Counted from the first letter of the stretch, positions 43,931-52,719 are shown. The stretch: DNA of 64,000 nt from Hymenobacter ginkgonis (GCF_009755225.1 NZ_WQKZ01000004.1:372001-436000); one strand, 5' to 3'. Numbers and translations are program-made. Notes: generated by a model not told the origin, from the letters alone.

Positions 43931-44362
43931 ATGGCCTTCCCTACCCCCTACTACAGCGTGCAGTACCAGTCCCAGCCGCCGCTGGTGCGGGGGGTAGTGC
44001 TGCGCCCGCTTTCGGTGGCTGAATTCACGGAATCCTGCGAGCAGCTACTGGCAGTAGCGCAACGCCACCGCTGCCCCTTTTGGCTGCTCGACGGCCGCGC
44101 CGACGCCCAGGAGCGCCCCTTGGATGTGTACGAGTGGCTGGGCGAAGAATTTATGCCCCGCGTGCGCAAGGCTCTGGGCCGCATTCCGAGCCTAGCCTTT
44201 ATTGCGCAGCCCGAGTTCTGGCAGGAGTTGCAGGCCCGCAACTACGCCCGCCCCAGCCCAACGGGGCCCTCGGCGGCCTACCGGGCCAATTGGTTTACCA
44301 GCGAGGCCGACGCACTGGCGTGGCTGCACCAGTTTCGGCCGGGCATCGGGGGGGCGGCGTAA
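43931..44362 (+). CDS. STAS/SpoIIAA-like small protein, second copy
   Basis: 143 residues, no signal. Strand-helix pattern (RGVVLRPLSVAEFTESCEQLLAVAQRH, then FWLLDGRADAQERPLDVYEWL) and C-terminal NWFTSEADALAWLHQF are those of the STAS/SEC14-like family seen at 33117-33551. It lacks the conserved phospho-acceptor Ser of anti-sigma antagonists, as far as can be judged by eye. It ends just before a bidirectional terminator shared with the permease gene. Confidence 0.6.
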   Translation: MAFPTPYYSVQYQSQPPLVRGVVLRPLSVAEFTESCEQLLAVAQRHRCPFWLLDGRADAQERPLDVYEWLGEEFMPRVRKALGRIPSLAFIAQPEFWQELQARNYARPSPTGPSAAYRANWFTSEADALAWLHQFRPGIGGAA

Positions 44363-44413
44363 GTTGCTGATAATGGCTTGCGCGGAGGGATTTTCACTTT
44401 CCAATCAACAACA

Positions 44414-44447
44414 AAAAGCCTCGCCAATAGCTACTGGCGAGGCTTTT
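44414..44447. terminator. Bidirectional terminator between convergent genes
   Basis: Perfect 13-bp stem AAAAGCCTCGCCA (44414-44426) with its complement at 44435-44447, 8-base loop, A-tract left and T-tract right, so it can serve both the STAS-like gene and the permease. Confidence 0.85.
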
Positions 44448-44466
44448 GAGGGGGGGTAGGCGCCCG

Positions 44467-46047
44467 TTAGCGATTATGCGGGTCGGGCTTGATGAAGGCT
44501 TCTTTTTCCATCTCTTCGGGAATTACTACAATGCCTTTTTGCAGCATCGAATTGCGCTTGCCGTAGAGGAAGTACACGACGAAGCCAAGCAGCATCCAGG
44601 CGAAAGCCACTTGCAGCGTAAACGAATCGAGGCCCGCAATGAGCGCGACGCACACGAGCGCCCCCATGAAGGGCACCAGCGGAAACGCGGGGGTAGAGAG
44701 CGGCGCCAAGAACGGCCGCGGCTGCGCAGGGTCCGACTTGCGCATAATCCACACGCCGAGGCTCACGAGCACGAAGGCCAGCAGCGTGCCAAAGGAAGTG
44801 AGGTCGCCGGCCAGCGAGCCGGGTACGAAGGCCGCAAACAACCCCACAAACACCATCAGCATGAGGTTGGATTTGTAGGGCGTGTTGAAGCGCGGGTGCA
44901 GTTCCGAGAAGGCTTTGGGCATCAGGCCGTCCTTAGCCATCGAGAAAAATACGCGGCTCTGGCCCATAAGCATCACCAGAATAACCGAGGTGAAGCCGAG
45001 CAGAATGCCCACCGTCACGGCCGTGGCCAGCCAGCCGTAGCCGGGCATGTGGGCCCGAATAGCGTAGGCCACCGAGGCCTCGCCGCCCAGAGCAGGGTCG
45101 GCAAATTCGCGCCAGTTGGCGACGCCCGTCAGCACGTGGCCGAACAAAATGTAAAGAACCGTGCAAATAGCCAGCGAGCCCAAAATACCAATGGGCATGT
45201 CGCGCTTAGGGTTTTTGGCTTCCTGAGCGGCCGTGCTCACGGCGTCGAACCCGATAAAGGCAAAGAACACAATGCCTGCGCCGCCCAGAATGCCGCCCAA
45301 GCCATGCTTGTTCCAGCCCTCGTAGGTACGCACTACTTCGCCAGCGGCGTTTTTCACCACGGCATCGGCCGGAATGAGGTAGGGCGTGTGGTTGGCGGGG
45401 TTCACAAACTGCCAACCCACGGCGATGAACACCAGTACGATGAGGGTTTTCAGGATAACTACTACTGCGTTGAACAACGCCGATTCCTGGGTGCCTTTCA
45501 CCAGCAAGAGGCTCAGCATCACAATGATGAGGAGCGCTGGCAGGTTGATGAGGCCGTGCTGCGTCACTCCATTCACCACGGCGTGCTCGAAGGGCGAGTG
45601 GCTGAGGTTATACGGTATACTGGTGCCGAAGACCTCCAGCAGCTTGTTCAGGTACTCGCTCCAGGCAATAGATACGGTGGCCGCGCCCAGCGCGTATTCC
45701 ATGATGAGCGCCCAGCCGATAACCCAGGCCACAAACTCGCCCATGGTGGTGTAGGCGTAGGTATAGGCCGAGCCGGCAATGGGAATCATGGCCGCAAATT
45801 CGGCGTAGCACAGGCCCGCAAATACGCAGCCGAAGGCGGCTAGCACAAACGCCAGCGTCACGCCCGGCCCCGAAGCCTGAGCCGCGGCGTTGGCCGTGCG
45901 CACAAATAGGCCCGCCCCGATGATGGCGCCCACGCCCAGGGCCACGAGGTTGCCCGCGCCCAGCGTCCGTTGCAGGGTGCCATGCCCGGTCGAGTTGGCC
46001 TCGCCCAGCAGTTGGGCCAGGGGTTTTTTGGCGAAAATATTAGCCAT
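44467..46047 (-). CDS. APC-superfamily amino acid permease (cationic amino acid transporter type)
   Basis: 526 residues with 12-14 hydrophobic helices. The N-terminal signature TLGAGNLVALGVGAIIGAGLFV and GSAYTYAYTTMGEFVAWVIGWALIMEY are typical of the APC/CAT family (YfnA-like). Inner motifs include FFAFIGFDAVSTAAQEAKNPKRDMPIGILGSL, the substrate/Na+ site helix, and FVLVSLGVWIMRKSDPAQPRPF. It should import amino acids by proton or sodium symport; which ones is not predictable. The gene is single, with a 235-bp divergent region upstream of its start and a shared terminator after its stop. Confidence 0.9.
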   Translation of the reverse strand: MANIFAKKPLAQLLGEANSTGHGTLQRTLGAGNLVALGVGAIIGAGLFVRTANAAAQASGPGVTLAFVLAAFGCVFAGLCYAEFAAMIPIAGSAYTYAYTTMGEFVAWVIGWALIMEYALGAATVSIAWSEYLNKLLEVFGTSIPYNLSHSPFEHAVVNGVTQHGLINLPALLIIVMLSLLLVKGTQESALFNAVVVILKTLIVLVFIAVGWQFVNPANHTPYLIPADAVVKNAAGEVVRTYEGWNKHGLGGILGGAGIVFFAFIGFDAVSTAAQEAKNPKRDMPIGILGSLAICTVLYILFGHVLTGVANWREFADPALGGEASVAYAIRAHMPGYGWLATAVTVGILLGFTSVILVMLMGQSRVFFSMAKDGLMPKAFSELHPRFNTPYKSNLMLMVFVGLFAAFVPGSLAGDLTSFGTLLAFVLVSLGVWIMRKSDPAQPRPFLAPLSTPAFPLVPFMGALVCVALIAGLDSFTLQVAFAWMLLGFVVYFLYGKRNSMLQKGIVVIPEEMEKEAFIKPDPHNR

Positions 46048-46282
46048 GCAGTAAGAGGGTTGAAAGAACTAGTGGGGGTAGTAAATAATAACGATTTCTT
46101 TGCGTTGAATTAAGGCCGGGTCATAGTCAGCCGGGCCGAAAATACGCTAAACTTTGTGACTGGCGCGCTAGCTGGTTGGCCGCACCTTTGCAGGGCCGGT
46201 AGGCAAGGCCGGCCTCGCCCGGCAGTTGTGGCTAGTTGCTGCCCTTTATGGCTCCTATTTATTCCCTATTTATCAACTTTTT

Positions 46283-46657
46283 ATGTCTTTAAAATCTTTT
46301 TCAACCCTCGCTTTTTTATGGGCCCTGGCTGGTCCGGCCGTGGCCCAAACCACGCCGGCCGCGCAAGCCGCCGTGGCTAGCCAGGCCCAACGCATGACCC
46401 AGGAGCTGGGCCTCTCGCCCGACCAGCACGCGCGCCTGCGTCAGATTTTGCTGCTGACCCGCCAGCACATGGATGCCGACTTAACGGCGCACCAGGGCGA
46501 CCCCGCCGCCCTGCGCACCGCCATGGCCTTCGACCGCGCCAAGTCGGACGAGCTAATTCGGGGGGTGCTCACGCCCGCGCAGTACGTGCGCTACCAGCAG
46601 GTAAAAGCCGCCCGCATCGGGCAGCTGCATACGATTGGGGGGGTAGGCAGTCGCTAG
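46283..46657 (+). CDS. Spy/CpxP-like periplasmic protein, first copy
   Basis: 124 residues. Signal peptide ends near PAVAQ (residue ~22). The mature protein is an all-helix, Gln/Ala-rich domain: QAQRMTQELGLSPDQHARLRQILLLTRQ, then LTPAQYVRYQQVKAARIG. The two L(S/T)PxQ turns are the Spy/CpxP (LTxxQ) pattern for small envelope-stress chaperones. An in-frame start codon farther upstream gives no good signal, so the ATG at 46283 is used. It is followed by a terminator and a second, related gene at 46836. Confidence 0.7.
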   Translation: MSLKSFSTLAFLWALAGPAVAQTTPAAQAAVASQAQRMTQELGLSPDQHARLRQILLLTRQHMDADLTAHQGDPAALRTAMAFDRAKSDELIRGVLTPAQYVRYQQVKAARIGQLHTIGGVGSR

Positions 46658-46680
46658 TTCAATCATTGGTTTTAGTCGAT

Positions 46681-46717
46681 AAAAAAGCCCTTTCCGGCGT
46701 CGGAAAAGGGCTTTTTT
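46681..46717 (+). terminator. Intrinsic terminator
   Basis: Near-perfect stem of about 16 bp between A6-GCCC and GGGC-T6, with one bulge, 24 bp after the first Spy-like gene. A- and T-tracts on both sides. Confidence 0.85.
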
Positions 46718-46835
46718 GTGCGCTGGCTATTTCTGGCCCGCTCCTTGTAAATAGCCAGTTACCCCCAAGCTAGTGCGGCCGCGCTGCTCGCTTTTCTCTC
46801 CTTTTTTCTGCTCAATTTCTTCCGTAGTACCTGTT

Positions 46836-47270
46836 ATGAAAAAGTCGTTGATTTTGGCTGCCTTGGCCTTTGCTAGCGTGACTACCAGCTTCGCCCAGGC
46901 CCCGGCCACCACTACCACCCAGCTGCCTACCCACAGTGTGTTGCACAGGGGCAAGCAGCATAAAACCCCGGAGCAAAGCGCCGACCACCACACGGCTATG
47001 CTCACCAAAAAGCTGAGCCTCACGGCCGAGCAGCAGCCTAAAGTGCGCCAGATTCTGCTGGCGCAGGCCCAGGAAGCCCAGGCCATCAAGGCCAAATACC
47101 CCGCCGCCGACCAGCGCCAGGCCATGCACCAAGAAATGAAGGCCGGCCGCGCCAAGTACCAGCAGCAGCTGCAAGGCGTGCTCACGGCCGACCAGCAGGG
47201 CAAGCTGGCCGCCCTCAAGCAAGAGCACCACAAAGGTGAGCACGGCGGCAAAACGAAAATGAAAAGCTAA
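46836..47270 (+). CDS. Spy/CpxP-like periplasmic protein, second copy, His-rich
   Basis: 144 residues. Signal peptide (~1-20, TTSFAQ). Helical mature region: KKLSLTAEQQPKVRQILLAQAQEAQAIKAKYP, then LQGVLTADQQGKLAALKQEHH. Both LTAEQ/LTADQ turns fit the Spy/CpxP family. A His-rich C-terminus (EHHKGEHGGK) could bind metal. It shares little direct identity with the first copy beyond the motif. Each of the two genes has its own terminator, so they are separate units. Confidence 0.75.
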   Translation: MKKSLILAALAFASVTTSFAQAPATTTTQLPTHSVLHRGKQHKTPEQSADHHTAMLTKKLSLTAEQQPKVRQILLAQAQEAQAIKAKYPAADQRQAMHQEMKAGRAKYQQQLQGVLTADQQGKLAALKQEHHKGEHGGKTKMKS

Positions 47271-47291
47271 TTTTTCGGCTTCGCGTACCTC

Positions 47292-47326
47292 AAAAAGCCC
47301 TGGCCGCCCGGCCGGGGCTTTTTTTG
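47292..47326 (+). terminator. Intrinsic terminator
   Basis: GC-rich stem between AAAAAGCCC and GGGCTTTTT with one unpaired base on each arm, then a T7 run. It lies 22 bp after the second Spy-like gene. Confidence 0.8.
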
Positions 47327-47454
47327 CGTTTGGCCAGTATGGAGGGGGTAGGCGCGGCGGCGATGTTGGGCCGGCTCGTTATATTTGACCCACTCACCTA
47401 CCCCGGCAACCGGATAATCAGGCGCTTAGCTCCTCCGTTGTTGGCTTACCCCCC

Positions 47455-48831
47455 ATGCCGCTCCCCAGTAGTAGCACCACCGCGGTGCAGATTCAGCAGT
47501 TTTACGACAAGGGCTTGGCCCATGCTTCTTACGCGGTGCGGGTGCACCGGCAGGTGGCCGTCATCGACCCTGGCCGCGACCCGCAGCCCTACTACGACTT
47601 TGCCGACGAGCACGATGCCGAGATAGTGGCCGTGATTGAGACGCACCCCCACGCCGACTTTGTGAGCAGCCACCTGGAAATAGCCCAGGAAACGGATGCT
47701 ATCATTTATTGCAGCAAGCTAACGGGGGCCCGCTACCCCCACAAAAACTTCGATGATGGCGACCGCATCAAGCTCGGCGCCTTCGAGTTGCACGCCCTCA
47801 ATACCCCCGGCCACTCGCCCGACAGCATCAGCATCTTGCTGCTGGATGAGCTGGCCCAAACCCGCGCCGTATTCACCGGCGATACGTTGTTTGTGGGCGA
47901 TGTGGGCCGGCCCGACCTGCGCGAGGCCGAGGCAGTGGGTGGCCACACCCGCGAGGCGCTGGCGGCCCAACTCTACCGCAGCACCCGCCAAAAACTGATG
48001 TCGCTGCCCGGCACGACCAAGGTGTACCCGGCCCACGGCCCCGGCTCGCTGTGTGGCAAAACCACTAGCCCCGACCTCGACAGCACCATTGCCAAAGAGC
48101 TGGCTACCAACTATGCTCTGCAGCCCATGTCGGAGCAGGAGTTCGTAGAAGCCCTGCTCGAAGACCAGCCATTTGTGCCCAAATACTTTGGCTACGATGT
48201 GCAGTTGAACCGGCAGGGCGCGCCCAATTTTGAGAGCAGCGTACGGGCCGTGCCGCGCCTGCTCATTGGTGCGGTGCCCGAGACGGGGGTGCTGCTGCTC
48301 GATACGCGCCCGGCGGCCAAGTTTCGCGGCGGCCACCTGCCCGGCGCCATCAACCTCCAGGATGGCGGCAAATTTGAGACCTGGCTGGGCTCGGTTATTG
48401 GCCCCGAGGAGAAGTTCTACCTGCTGGCCGATACCCAGATTCAGCTCGACGCGGTTATCCGCAAAGCGGCCAAAATCGGCTACGAAAGCAACATCAAAGG
48501 CGCCTTACTTAGCCCCGCCACGCTGCCCGCCACCAGCCCCACCGTAGACGTGGCCCGGGTGCGCGCGCACCCCGAGCAGTTTACCATCGTGGATATTCGC
48601 AACCGCACCGAGGCCCACGACCCGCTGTTTGCCAGCGCCTTGCTCATTCCGCTGCCCGAGCTGCGCGAGCGCGTAGCCGAGATTCCGGCCGATAAACCGG
48701 TGCTGGTGCACTGCGCGGGCGGCTACCGCTCGGCGGCCGGCGCCAGCATTATCCAAAATGCCCTACCCCATACCCAAGTGCTGGACCTGGGCGAGGCCGT
48801 GACGGAGTTTGCGCCGGTAGCCGGGTCATAG
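47455..48831 (+). CDS. Metallo-beta-lactamase persulfide dioxygenase fused to two rhodanese domains (CstB-like)
   Basis: 458 residues. N-terminal glyoxalase-II-like MBL domain with ETHPHADFVSSH (H64, H66, D68, H73), FELHALNTPGHSPDS and VFTGDTLFVGDVGRPDL. Two rhodanese domains follow. In the first (~270-355) the expected active Cys position reads YLLADT, so it is probably inactive. The second has HCAGGYRS with catalytic Cys C420. This arrangement is that of CstB-type enzymes, which oxidise persulfide and transfer sulfur to make thiosulfate; cytosolic. The ATG at 47455 follows CCCCCC. A TATATTTG box at 47380-47387 fits the Bacteroidota -7 element, but no upstream box at the right distance was found. 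Confidence 0.88.
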   Translation: MPLPSSSTTAVQIQQFYDKGLAHASYAVRVHRQVAVIDPGRDPQPYYDFADEHDAEIVAVIETHPHADFVSSHLEIAQETDAIIYCSKLTGARYPHKNFDDGDRIKLGAFELHALNTPGHSPDSISILLLDELAQTRAVFTGDTLFVGDVGRPDLREAEAVGGHTREALAAQLYRSTRQKLMSLPGTTKVYPAHGPGSLCGKTTSPDLDSTIAKELATNYALQPMSEQEFVEALLEDQPFVPKYFGYDVQLNRQGAPNFESSVRAVPRLLIGAVPETGVLLLDTRPAAKFRGGHLPGAINLQDGGKFETWLGSVIGPEEKFYLLADTQIQLDAVIRKAAKIGYESNIKGALLSPATLPATSPTVDVARVRAHPEQFTIVDIRNRTEAHDPLFASALLIPLPELRERVAEIPADKPVLVHCAGGYRSAAGASIIQNALPHTQVLDLGEAVTEFAPVAGS

Positions 48832-48864
48832 TTGGGCAACCGCTCGCCCAATTTTCTGGTTTAG

Positions 48865-48900
48865 AAGCCCTACCCTCCTCCTAGGGGGTAGGGCTTTTTT
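48865..48900 (+). terminator. Intrinsic terminator
   Basis: 11-bp stem AAGCCCTACCC (48865-48875) with its complement (48886-48896) and a T-run to about 48901, 34 bp after the MBL-rhodanese stop. The stem contains the complement pair of the heptamer discussed in the findings (CTACCC and GGGTAG). Confidence 0.8.
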
Positions 48901-49011
48901 TAGTCGCCAGTCGCTCCGCGGGGCAGTTATTAGCCCTTTAAACTTGGTTGGCCAATAGCGCTGGGGCGTCCAACCCTGGGCGAGCGAGCAGACTTTACCG
49001 TACTTCTATCT

Positions 49012-50133
49012 ATGCGCAAATTCTTCAAAATCACGGGCTTGCTCGTTGGCAGTCTCCTTATGGTCGCGCTACTAGCGGGCGTGGCTTTCGCGCAGCTGAG
49101 CCCTGAGTTGGGCGGCACACCTACCCCCGCCCAGCGGCTGGCTTACGCCCGCTCGGGCCACTACGAAGCAGATGAATTCAAGAACCTGGTGCCCACGACC
49201 GTGATGACGGGCAGCATGGTTTCGGCACTATGGCGCACGCTGTTTCGCAGCGTACCCAACGAGCGGCCGGCCGCGCCCCTACCCACGCACCCACTGGACT
49301 CGCTTAGCATCACGCAGAAAAGCAACGACTTAGTGCGCGTGACGTGGTTTGGCCACTCAGCCAGCCTGGTTGAAATTGCGGGCAAAAACATTCTGCTCGA
49401 CCCCATGCTCAGCGTGAAGATGGGCCCGCTCGCGTGGGTGACGCCGAAGCGCTACAACCCGCAGCTGGCCATCACGCCCGAGCAGCTGCCACCCATCGAC
49501 GCGGTGCTGATTTCGCACGACCACTACGACCACCTTGACTATAAGACGATTATCAAGCTTAAGGATAAGACGCAGCACTTCTATGTGCCGCTGGGCGTGG
49601 GCGTGCACCTGCGCGCCTGGGGGGTAGACCCGGCCCGCGTGACCGAGCTAAACTGGGGCGACTCGGTGCGCCTGCCGGGCCTCACCATTGTGAGCACGCC
49701 GTCGCGCCACTTTTCGGGCCGCGGCCTCACCAACCGCAACTCCACTTCCTGGAGCTCTTGGGTGCTGAAGACAGCCACAAAACGCGTTTTTTATAGCGGC
49801 GACGGCGGCTACGGCCCTCATTTTCAAGCCATCGGCGCGCAGTACGGTCCCTTCGACCTAGCCCTGATGGAGTGCGGGCAGTACGATGCGCAGTGGCCTC
49901 AGATTCATATGGTGCCCGAGCAGAGTGTGCAAGCGGCCCTCGACGTACGGGCGCGGGCTATGCTGCCGGTGCACTGGGGTGCCTTCACCGAAGCGCACCA
50001 TGCTTGGAATGAACCCGTTAGCCGGGCGGCGGCAGCTGCCAGCCGCTTGCACTTGCCCCTTACTACCCCCGAGCTAGGGCAGCCCGTGACGCTGGGCGCC
50101 GGCCCCCTGCCCCAAGCCCCGTGGTGGCAATAA
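49012..50133 (+). CDS. NAPE-PLD-like metallo-beta-lactamase-fold hydrolase
   Basis: 373 residues. N-terminal hydrophobic segment (~8-26, LLVGSLLMVALLAGVAFA) acts as signal or anchor. The MBL metal site is LISHDHYDHLD (H169, H171, D173, H174), preceded by TWFGHSASLVEIAGKNILLDPM, which is typical of the NAPE-PLD/UlaG-type subfamily. Further ligands lie in FYSGDGGYG and LPVHWGAF. It should hydrolyse a phosphodiester or lactone lipid-like substrate in the periplasm or on the membrane. The substrate is unknown. Confidence 0.85.
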   Translation: MRKFFKITGLLVGSLLMVALLAGVAFAQLSPELGGTPTPAQRLAYARSGHYEADEFKNLVPTTVMTGSMVSALWRTLFRSVPNERPAAPLPTHPLDSLSITQKSNDLVRVTWFGHSASLVEIAGKNILLDPMLSVKMGPLAWVTPKRYNPQLAITPEQLPPIDAVLISHDHYDHLDYKTIIKLKDKTQHFYVPLGVGVHLRAWGVDPARVTELNWGDSVRLPGLTIVSTPSRHFSGRGLTNRNSTSWSSWVLKTATKRVFYSGDGGYGPHFQAIGAQYGPFDLALMECGQYDAQWPQIHMVPEQSVQAALDVRARAMLPVHWGAFTEAHHAWNEPVSRAAAAASRLHLPLTTPELGQPVTLGAGPLPQAPWWQ

Positions 50134-50187
50134 GCCTCCCTCGGCGCTCGCCTTTATTTCACCTTAGCTAGGCAGCAAGCTATTGCC

Positions 50188-50907
50188 CTACCCCCTCACG
50201 AGGCTGTCAGTCTGCCAGAGCGGCAGCAGGTCGGGGTGGGTATCAATCTGCATGCAATAGGTGAAGTCATCATGGGCCTCCAGGGCGTTGAGGCGGCGCA
50301 CGGCGGCCGATTGCAGCAGGTAGTGGGGCCAGGTGGGCTTGGCGTGCTGCCACAGGTGCAGGGCCGCCAGCGCCGCATCCGAGGCGGTGATGTCGAAGCC
50401 CTGGGCAGCCAGGCGCTCGGCCAGCGCGCCGCCGAAGAGGCTGTCTTCTAGGCAAAACTGGCCTTTCCAGCCGGCGCAGACCACCAGCACATCGCGCTGC
50501 TGCGCCACGGCAAAATCGACTACCGCTTTCAGGTTGAGGAAGGCGCCGCACACCACGGCCTCGGCGGCCAGCGAGCGGCGCAGGGCCAGCGTGCCGTTGG
50601 TGGTACTGATGGCCAGGGCGCGGCCCCGCACCGGCAGCTTGCCATCGAGAAAGCCGAAGGGCGAGTTACCCAAATCGAAGCCGGCGGCGGCAATGCCGTC
50701 GCGCTCGGCAGCCGTGATGTAGCCGTGCTCGCGGCCCAGGGCGGCGCATTCCTCCAGGGTGGCGGTGGGGAAAACCTCGGTGACGCCCGCGGCCAGCGCC
50801 GTGACGATGGTGCTGGTGGCCCGCAGCACATCCACAATCACGGCTACCCGGCCCTGCAAGTCGTAGAGCGATAGCAGGTCGGGCGAGAAACAAATATCAA
50901 CTTTCAA
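50188..50907 (-). CDS. comB: 2-phosphosulfolactate phosphatase (ComB family)
   Basis: 239 residues. Motifs: VIVDVLRATSTIVTALAAG near residue 22, ISTTNGTLALR near 99, and VVCAGWKGQFCLEDSLFGG around 148-165, all characteristic of ComB. The enzyme removes phosphate from 2-phosphosulfolactate to give 3-sulfolactate, a step toward coenzyme M or sulfonated lipids. No ComA, ComC or other partner is in the window. Members of this phylum make sulfonolipids, so a role there is possible but unproven; a generic HAD-independent phosphatase role is an alternative. The gene lies alone, 145 bp downstream (in its reading direction) of the palindrome-flanked gcvT. Confidence 0.85.
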   Translation of the reverse strand: MKVDICFSPDLLSLYDLQGRVAVIVDVLRATSTIVTALAAGVTEVFPTATLEECAALGREHGYITAAERDGIAAAGFDLGNSPFGFLDGKLPVRGRALAISTTNGTLALRRSLAAEAVVCGAFLNLKAVVDFAVAQQRDVLVVCAGWKGQFCLEDSLFGGALAERLAAQGFDITASDAALAALHLWQHAKPTWPHYLLQSAAVRRLNALEAHDDFTYCMQIDTHPDLLPLWQTDSLVRG

Positions 50908-50935
50908 GAGAAATTGCTTAGAATGGATAATGGTG

Positions 50936-51028
50936 AAAGGACGTCCTGCTGCGCTGGCCGAAGCACCTCGCTCGCCTCGTTGAATGATGCGAGCGAGGTG
51001 CTTCGGTCAGCGCAGCAGGACGTCCTTT
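50936..51028. repeat. Long palindrome (family copy g)
   Basis: 40-base arms at 50936-50975 and 50989-51028 with one apparent mismatch around a 13-base loop. Core GGACGTCCTGCTGCGCTGG plus inner GAAGCACCTCGCTCGC. It lies between comB and gcvT, both on the minus strand, so it follows the gcvT stop. Confidence 0.85.
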
Positions 51029-51051
51029 AGCAACAAACGACAGCTACACTA

Positions 51052-52164
51052 CTACGCCTCCTCGGTGCCGGGCACCAGCGGGAGCTTGCTCACCGTGGCG
51101 GGCAGGTTTTTGCCGCGCACCTGCACAAAGATTTGCGTACCGGGGGCGGCTAGCTCGGTTTTGACATAGCCCAGGCCAATGCCTTTGCTGAGCGAAGGTG
51201 ACTGGCCACCGCTGGTTACTTCTCCAATGGGCGCGCCCTGGGCATCGACGAGGGGGTAGTGGCTGCGGGGCAGGCCACCGGGGCCGTCCATCACGAAGCC
51301 CACCAGCTTGCGCTGCACGCCAGCGGCTTTCTGGGCTTTGAGGTTGGCGCTGTTGGTGAATTCTTTGGTGAATTTGGTAATCCAGCCCAGGCCCGCTTCG
51401 AGCGGCGACGTGGTATCGTCGATGTCGTTGCCGTAAAGGCAGTAGCCCATTTCGAGGCGCAGCGTGTCGCGGGCGCCCAGGCCGATGGGCTTGAGGCCGA
51501 AGGGCTTACCGGCTTCCATTATTTTATGCCACACCGCGGCGGCGTGCTCGTTGGGTACGTACAGCTCGAAGCCGCCCGCGCCGGTGTAGCCCGTGGCCGA
51601 GATGATGACGCCCGGCGCGTCGGCAAACGTGCCCTGCGCAAAGCTGTAATATGGAATGGCTCCCAGGTCCACATCGGTGAGGCTGGCCAGCGCCGCGGCG
51701 GCCTTCGGGCCCTGCACCGCAAAGAGGCTAAGCTCGTCGCTTAGGTTCTCCAGGTCGGCGCCCTGGGTGTTGTGCTGCACCAACCAGTTCCAATCCTTCT
51801 CAATATTGGAAGCGTTGACTACCAAGAAGTAATCTTCCTCGCCGAGCATGTACACGAGCAGGTCGTCCACGATGCCGCCTTCGGTGTTGGGCAGGCACGA
51901 GTACTGCGCCTTGCCGGGCTGAAGCTTGCTGGCATCGTTGGAAGTGGTGCGCTGAATAAGGTCGAGGGCCTGCGGGCCGCGCAGCCGAAACTCGCCCATG
52001 TGCGACACGTCAAAAATGCCTACCCCCCGCCGCACGGTGTGGTGCTCCTCGAGGTCGGAGGAGTAGCGCACGGGCATGGCATAGCCAGCAAACGGGACAA
52101 TTTTGGCTCCCAGCTGCTGGTGGGTGTCATGCAAGGCGACAGTTTTGAGGGGGGTAGCATCCAT
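51052..52164 (-). CDS. gcvT: Glycine cleavage system T protein (aminomethyltransferase)
   Basis: 370 residues, the usual GcvT length. The start MDATPLKTVALHDTHQQLGAKIVPFAGYAMPV, FDVSHMGEFRLRG, GGIVDDLLVYML (with the catalytic Asp), FLVVNASNIEKD, and GYTGAGGFELYVP and GLGARDTLRLEMGYCLYGND near the middle are family landmarks. It transfers the methylene group from H protein to tetrahydrofolate in the cytoplasm. The other cleavage-system genes are not adjacent. A palindrome follows the stop codon. Confidence 0.96.
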   Translation of the reverse strand: MDATPLKTVALHDTHQQLGAKIVPFAGYAMPVRYSSDLEEHHTVRRGVGIFDVSHMGEFRLRGPQALDLIQRTTSNDASKLQPGKAQYSCLPNTEGGIVDDLLVYMLGEEDYFLVVNASNIEKDWNWLVQHNTQGADLENLSDELSLFAVQGPKAAAALASLTDVDLGAIPYYSFAQGTFADAPGVIISATGYTGAGGFELYVPNEHAAAVWHKIMEAGKPFGLKPIGLGARDTLRLEMGYCLYGNDIDDTTSPLEAGLGWITKFTKEFTNSANLKAQKAAGVQRKLVGFVMDGPGGLPRSHYPLVDAQGAPIGEVTSGGQSPSLSKGIGLGYVKTELAAPGTQIFVQVRGKNLPATVSKLPLVPGTEEA

Positions 52165-52338
52165 AAAAAGACGAGCTAATAAGAAGGAAACAAGAAAAAA
52201 TGGTAGCGCAAACTACTGGGCTACGTATAAGCCGGTCAACTAACTTGCGCCAGTGGGGCAGGCAAGCTGATTTTAGCAGCCACGAAAATAGCGGATACCC
52301 CTTCAATGCCTCGGCCTCCTACCCCCCCTTCTCCCTTC

Positions 52339-52719
52339 ATGAGTCCCGAAGCTATCAAGCAAGATTTTGAATCAGCCCTCATCAGGCACCTGTCGTTTAA
52401 GGCGCGGCTGCGCTCCTTTTTGCACGGCAACAACAACGAGGAAGGCCCCCTGCGCGACCCCGACCAGTGCAGCCTGGGCAAGTGGATAGTCGAACGGCGC
52501 CGCGGTATCTACGCCCACCTGCCCGAAATGCAGGAGCTCGACCAGCGCCACCGCGCCATTCACCAGCAGGCCAACCGCCTAATGGACCTGCACTTGGCGG
52601 GCCGGCGCGACGAAGCCTTGGCGGGTTTTAGCAGCGTGCAGCAAGCCGCCGACCACATCGTGGATTTGTTGCAAACCGCTGAAAGTAAACTACGTACTCT
52701 GGGGCGTGAAGCGAAATAG
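52339..52719 (+). CDS. Stand-alone CZB (chemoreceptor zinc-binding) domain protein
   Basis: 126 residues. It fits the CZB pattern Hxx(F)-x23-CxLGxW-x22-HxxxH: H17, F20, C44, W48, H71, H75. In other bacteria CZB domains on chemoreceptors and diguanylate cyclases bind zinc and control signalling. Here the domain forms the whole protein, with an extra N-terminal 11 residues if translation starts at the ATG at 52306; the ATG at 52339 after the CTACCCC leader is preferred. Only 12 bp separates it from the histidine kinase gene, so it probably supplies a zinc or redox input to that kinase. Confidence 0.8.
   Translation: MSPEAIKQDFESALIRHLSFKARLRSFLHGNNNEEGPLRDPDQCSLGKWIVERRRGIYAHLPEMQELDQRHRAIHQQANRLMDLHLAGRRDEALAGFSSVQQAADHIVDLLQTAESKLRTLGREAK

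Noticed and set aside
44446..45843. 465-residue plus-strand open frame opposite the amino acid permease
   Set aside because: His/Glu/Arg-rich antisense sequence without a fold; the minus-strand permease is certain. It also starts inside the shared terminator area.
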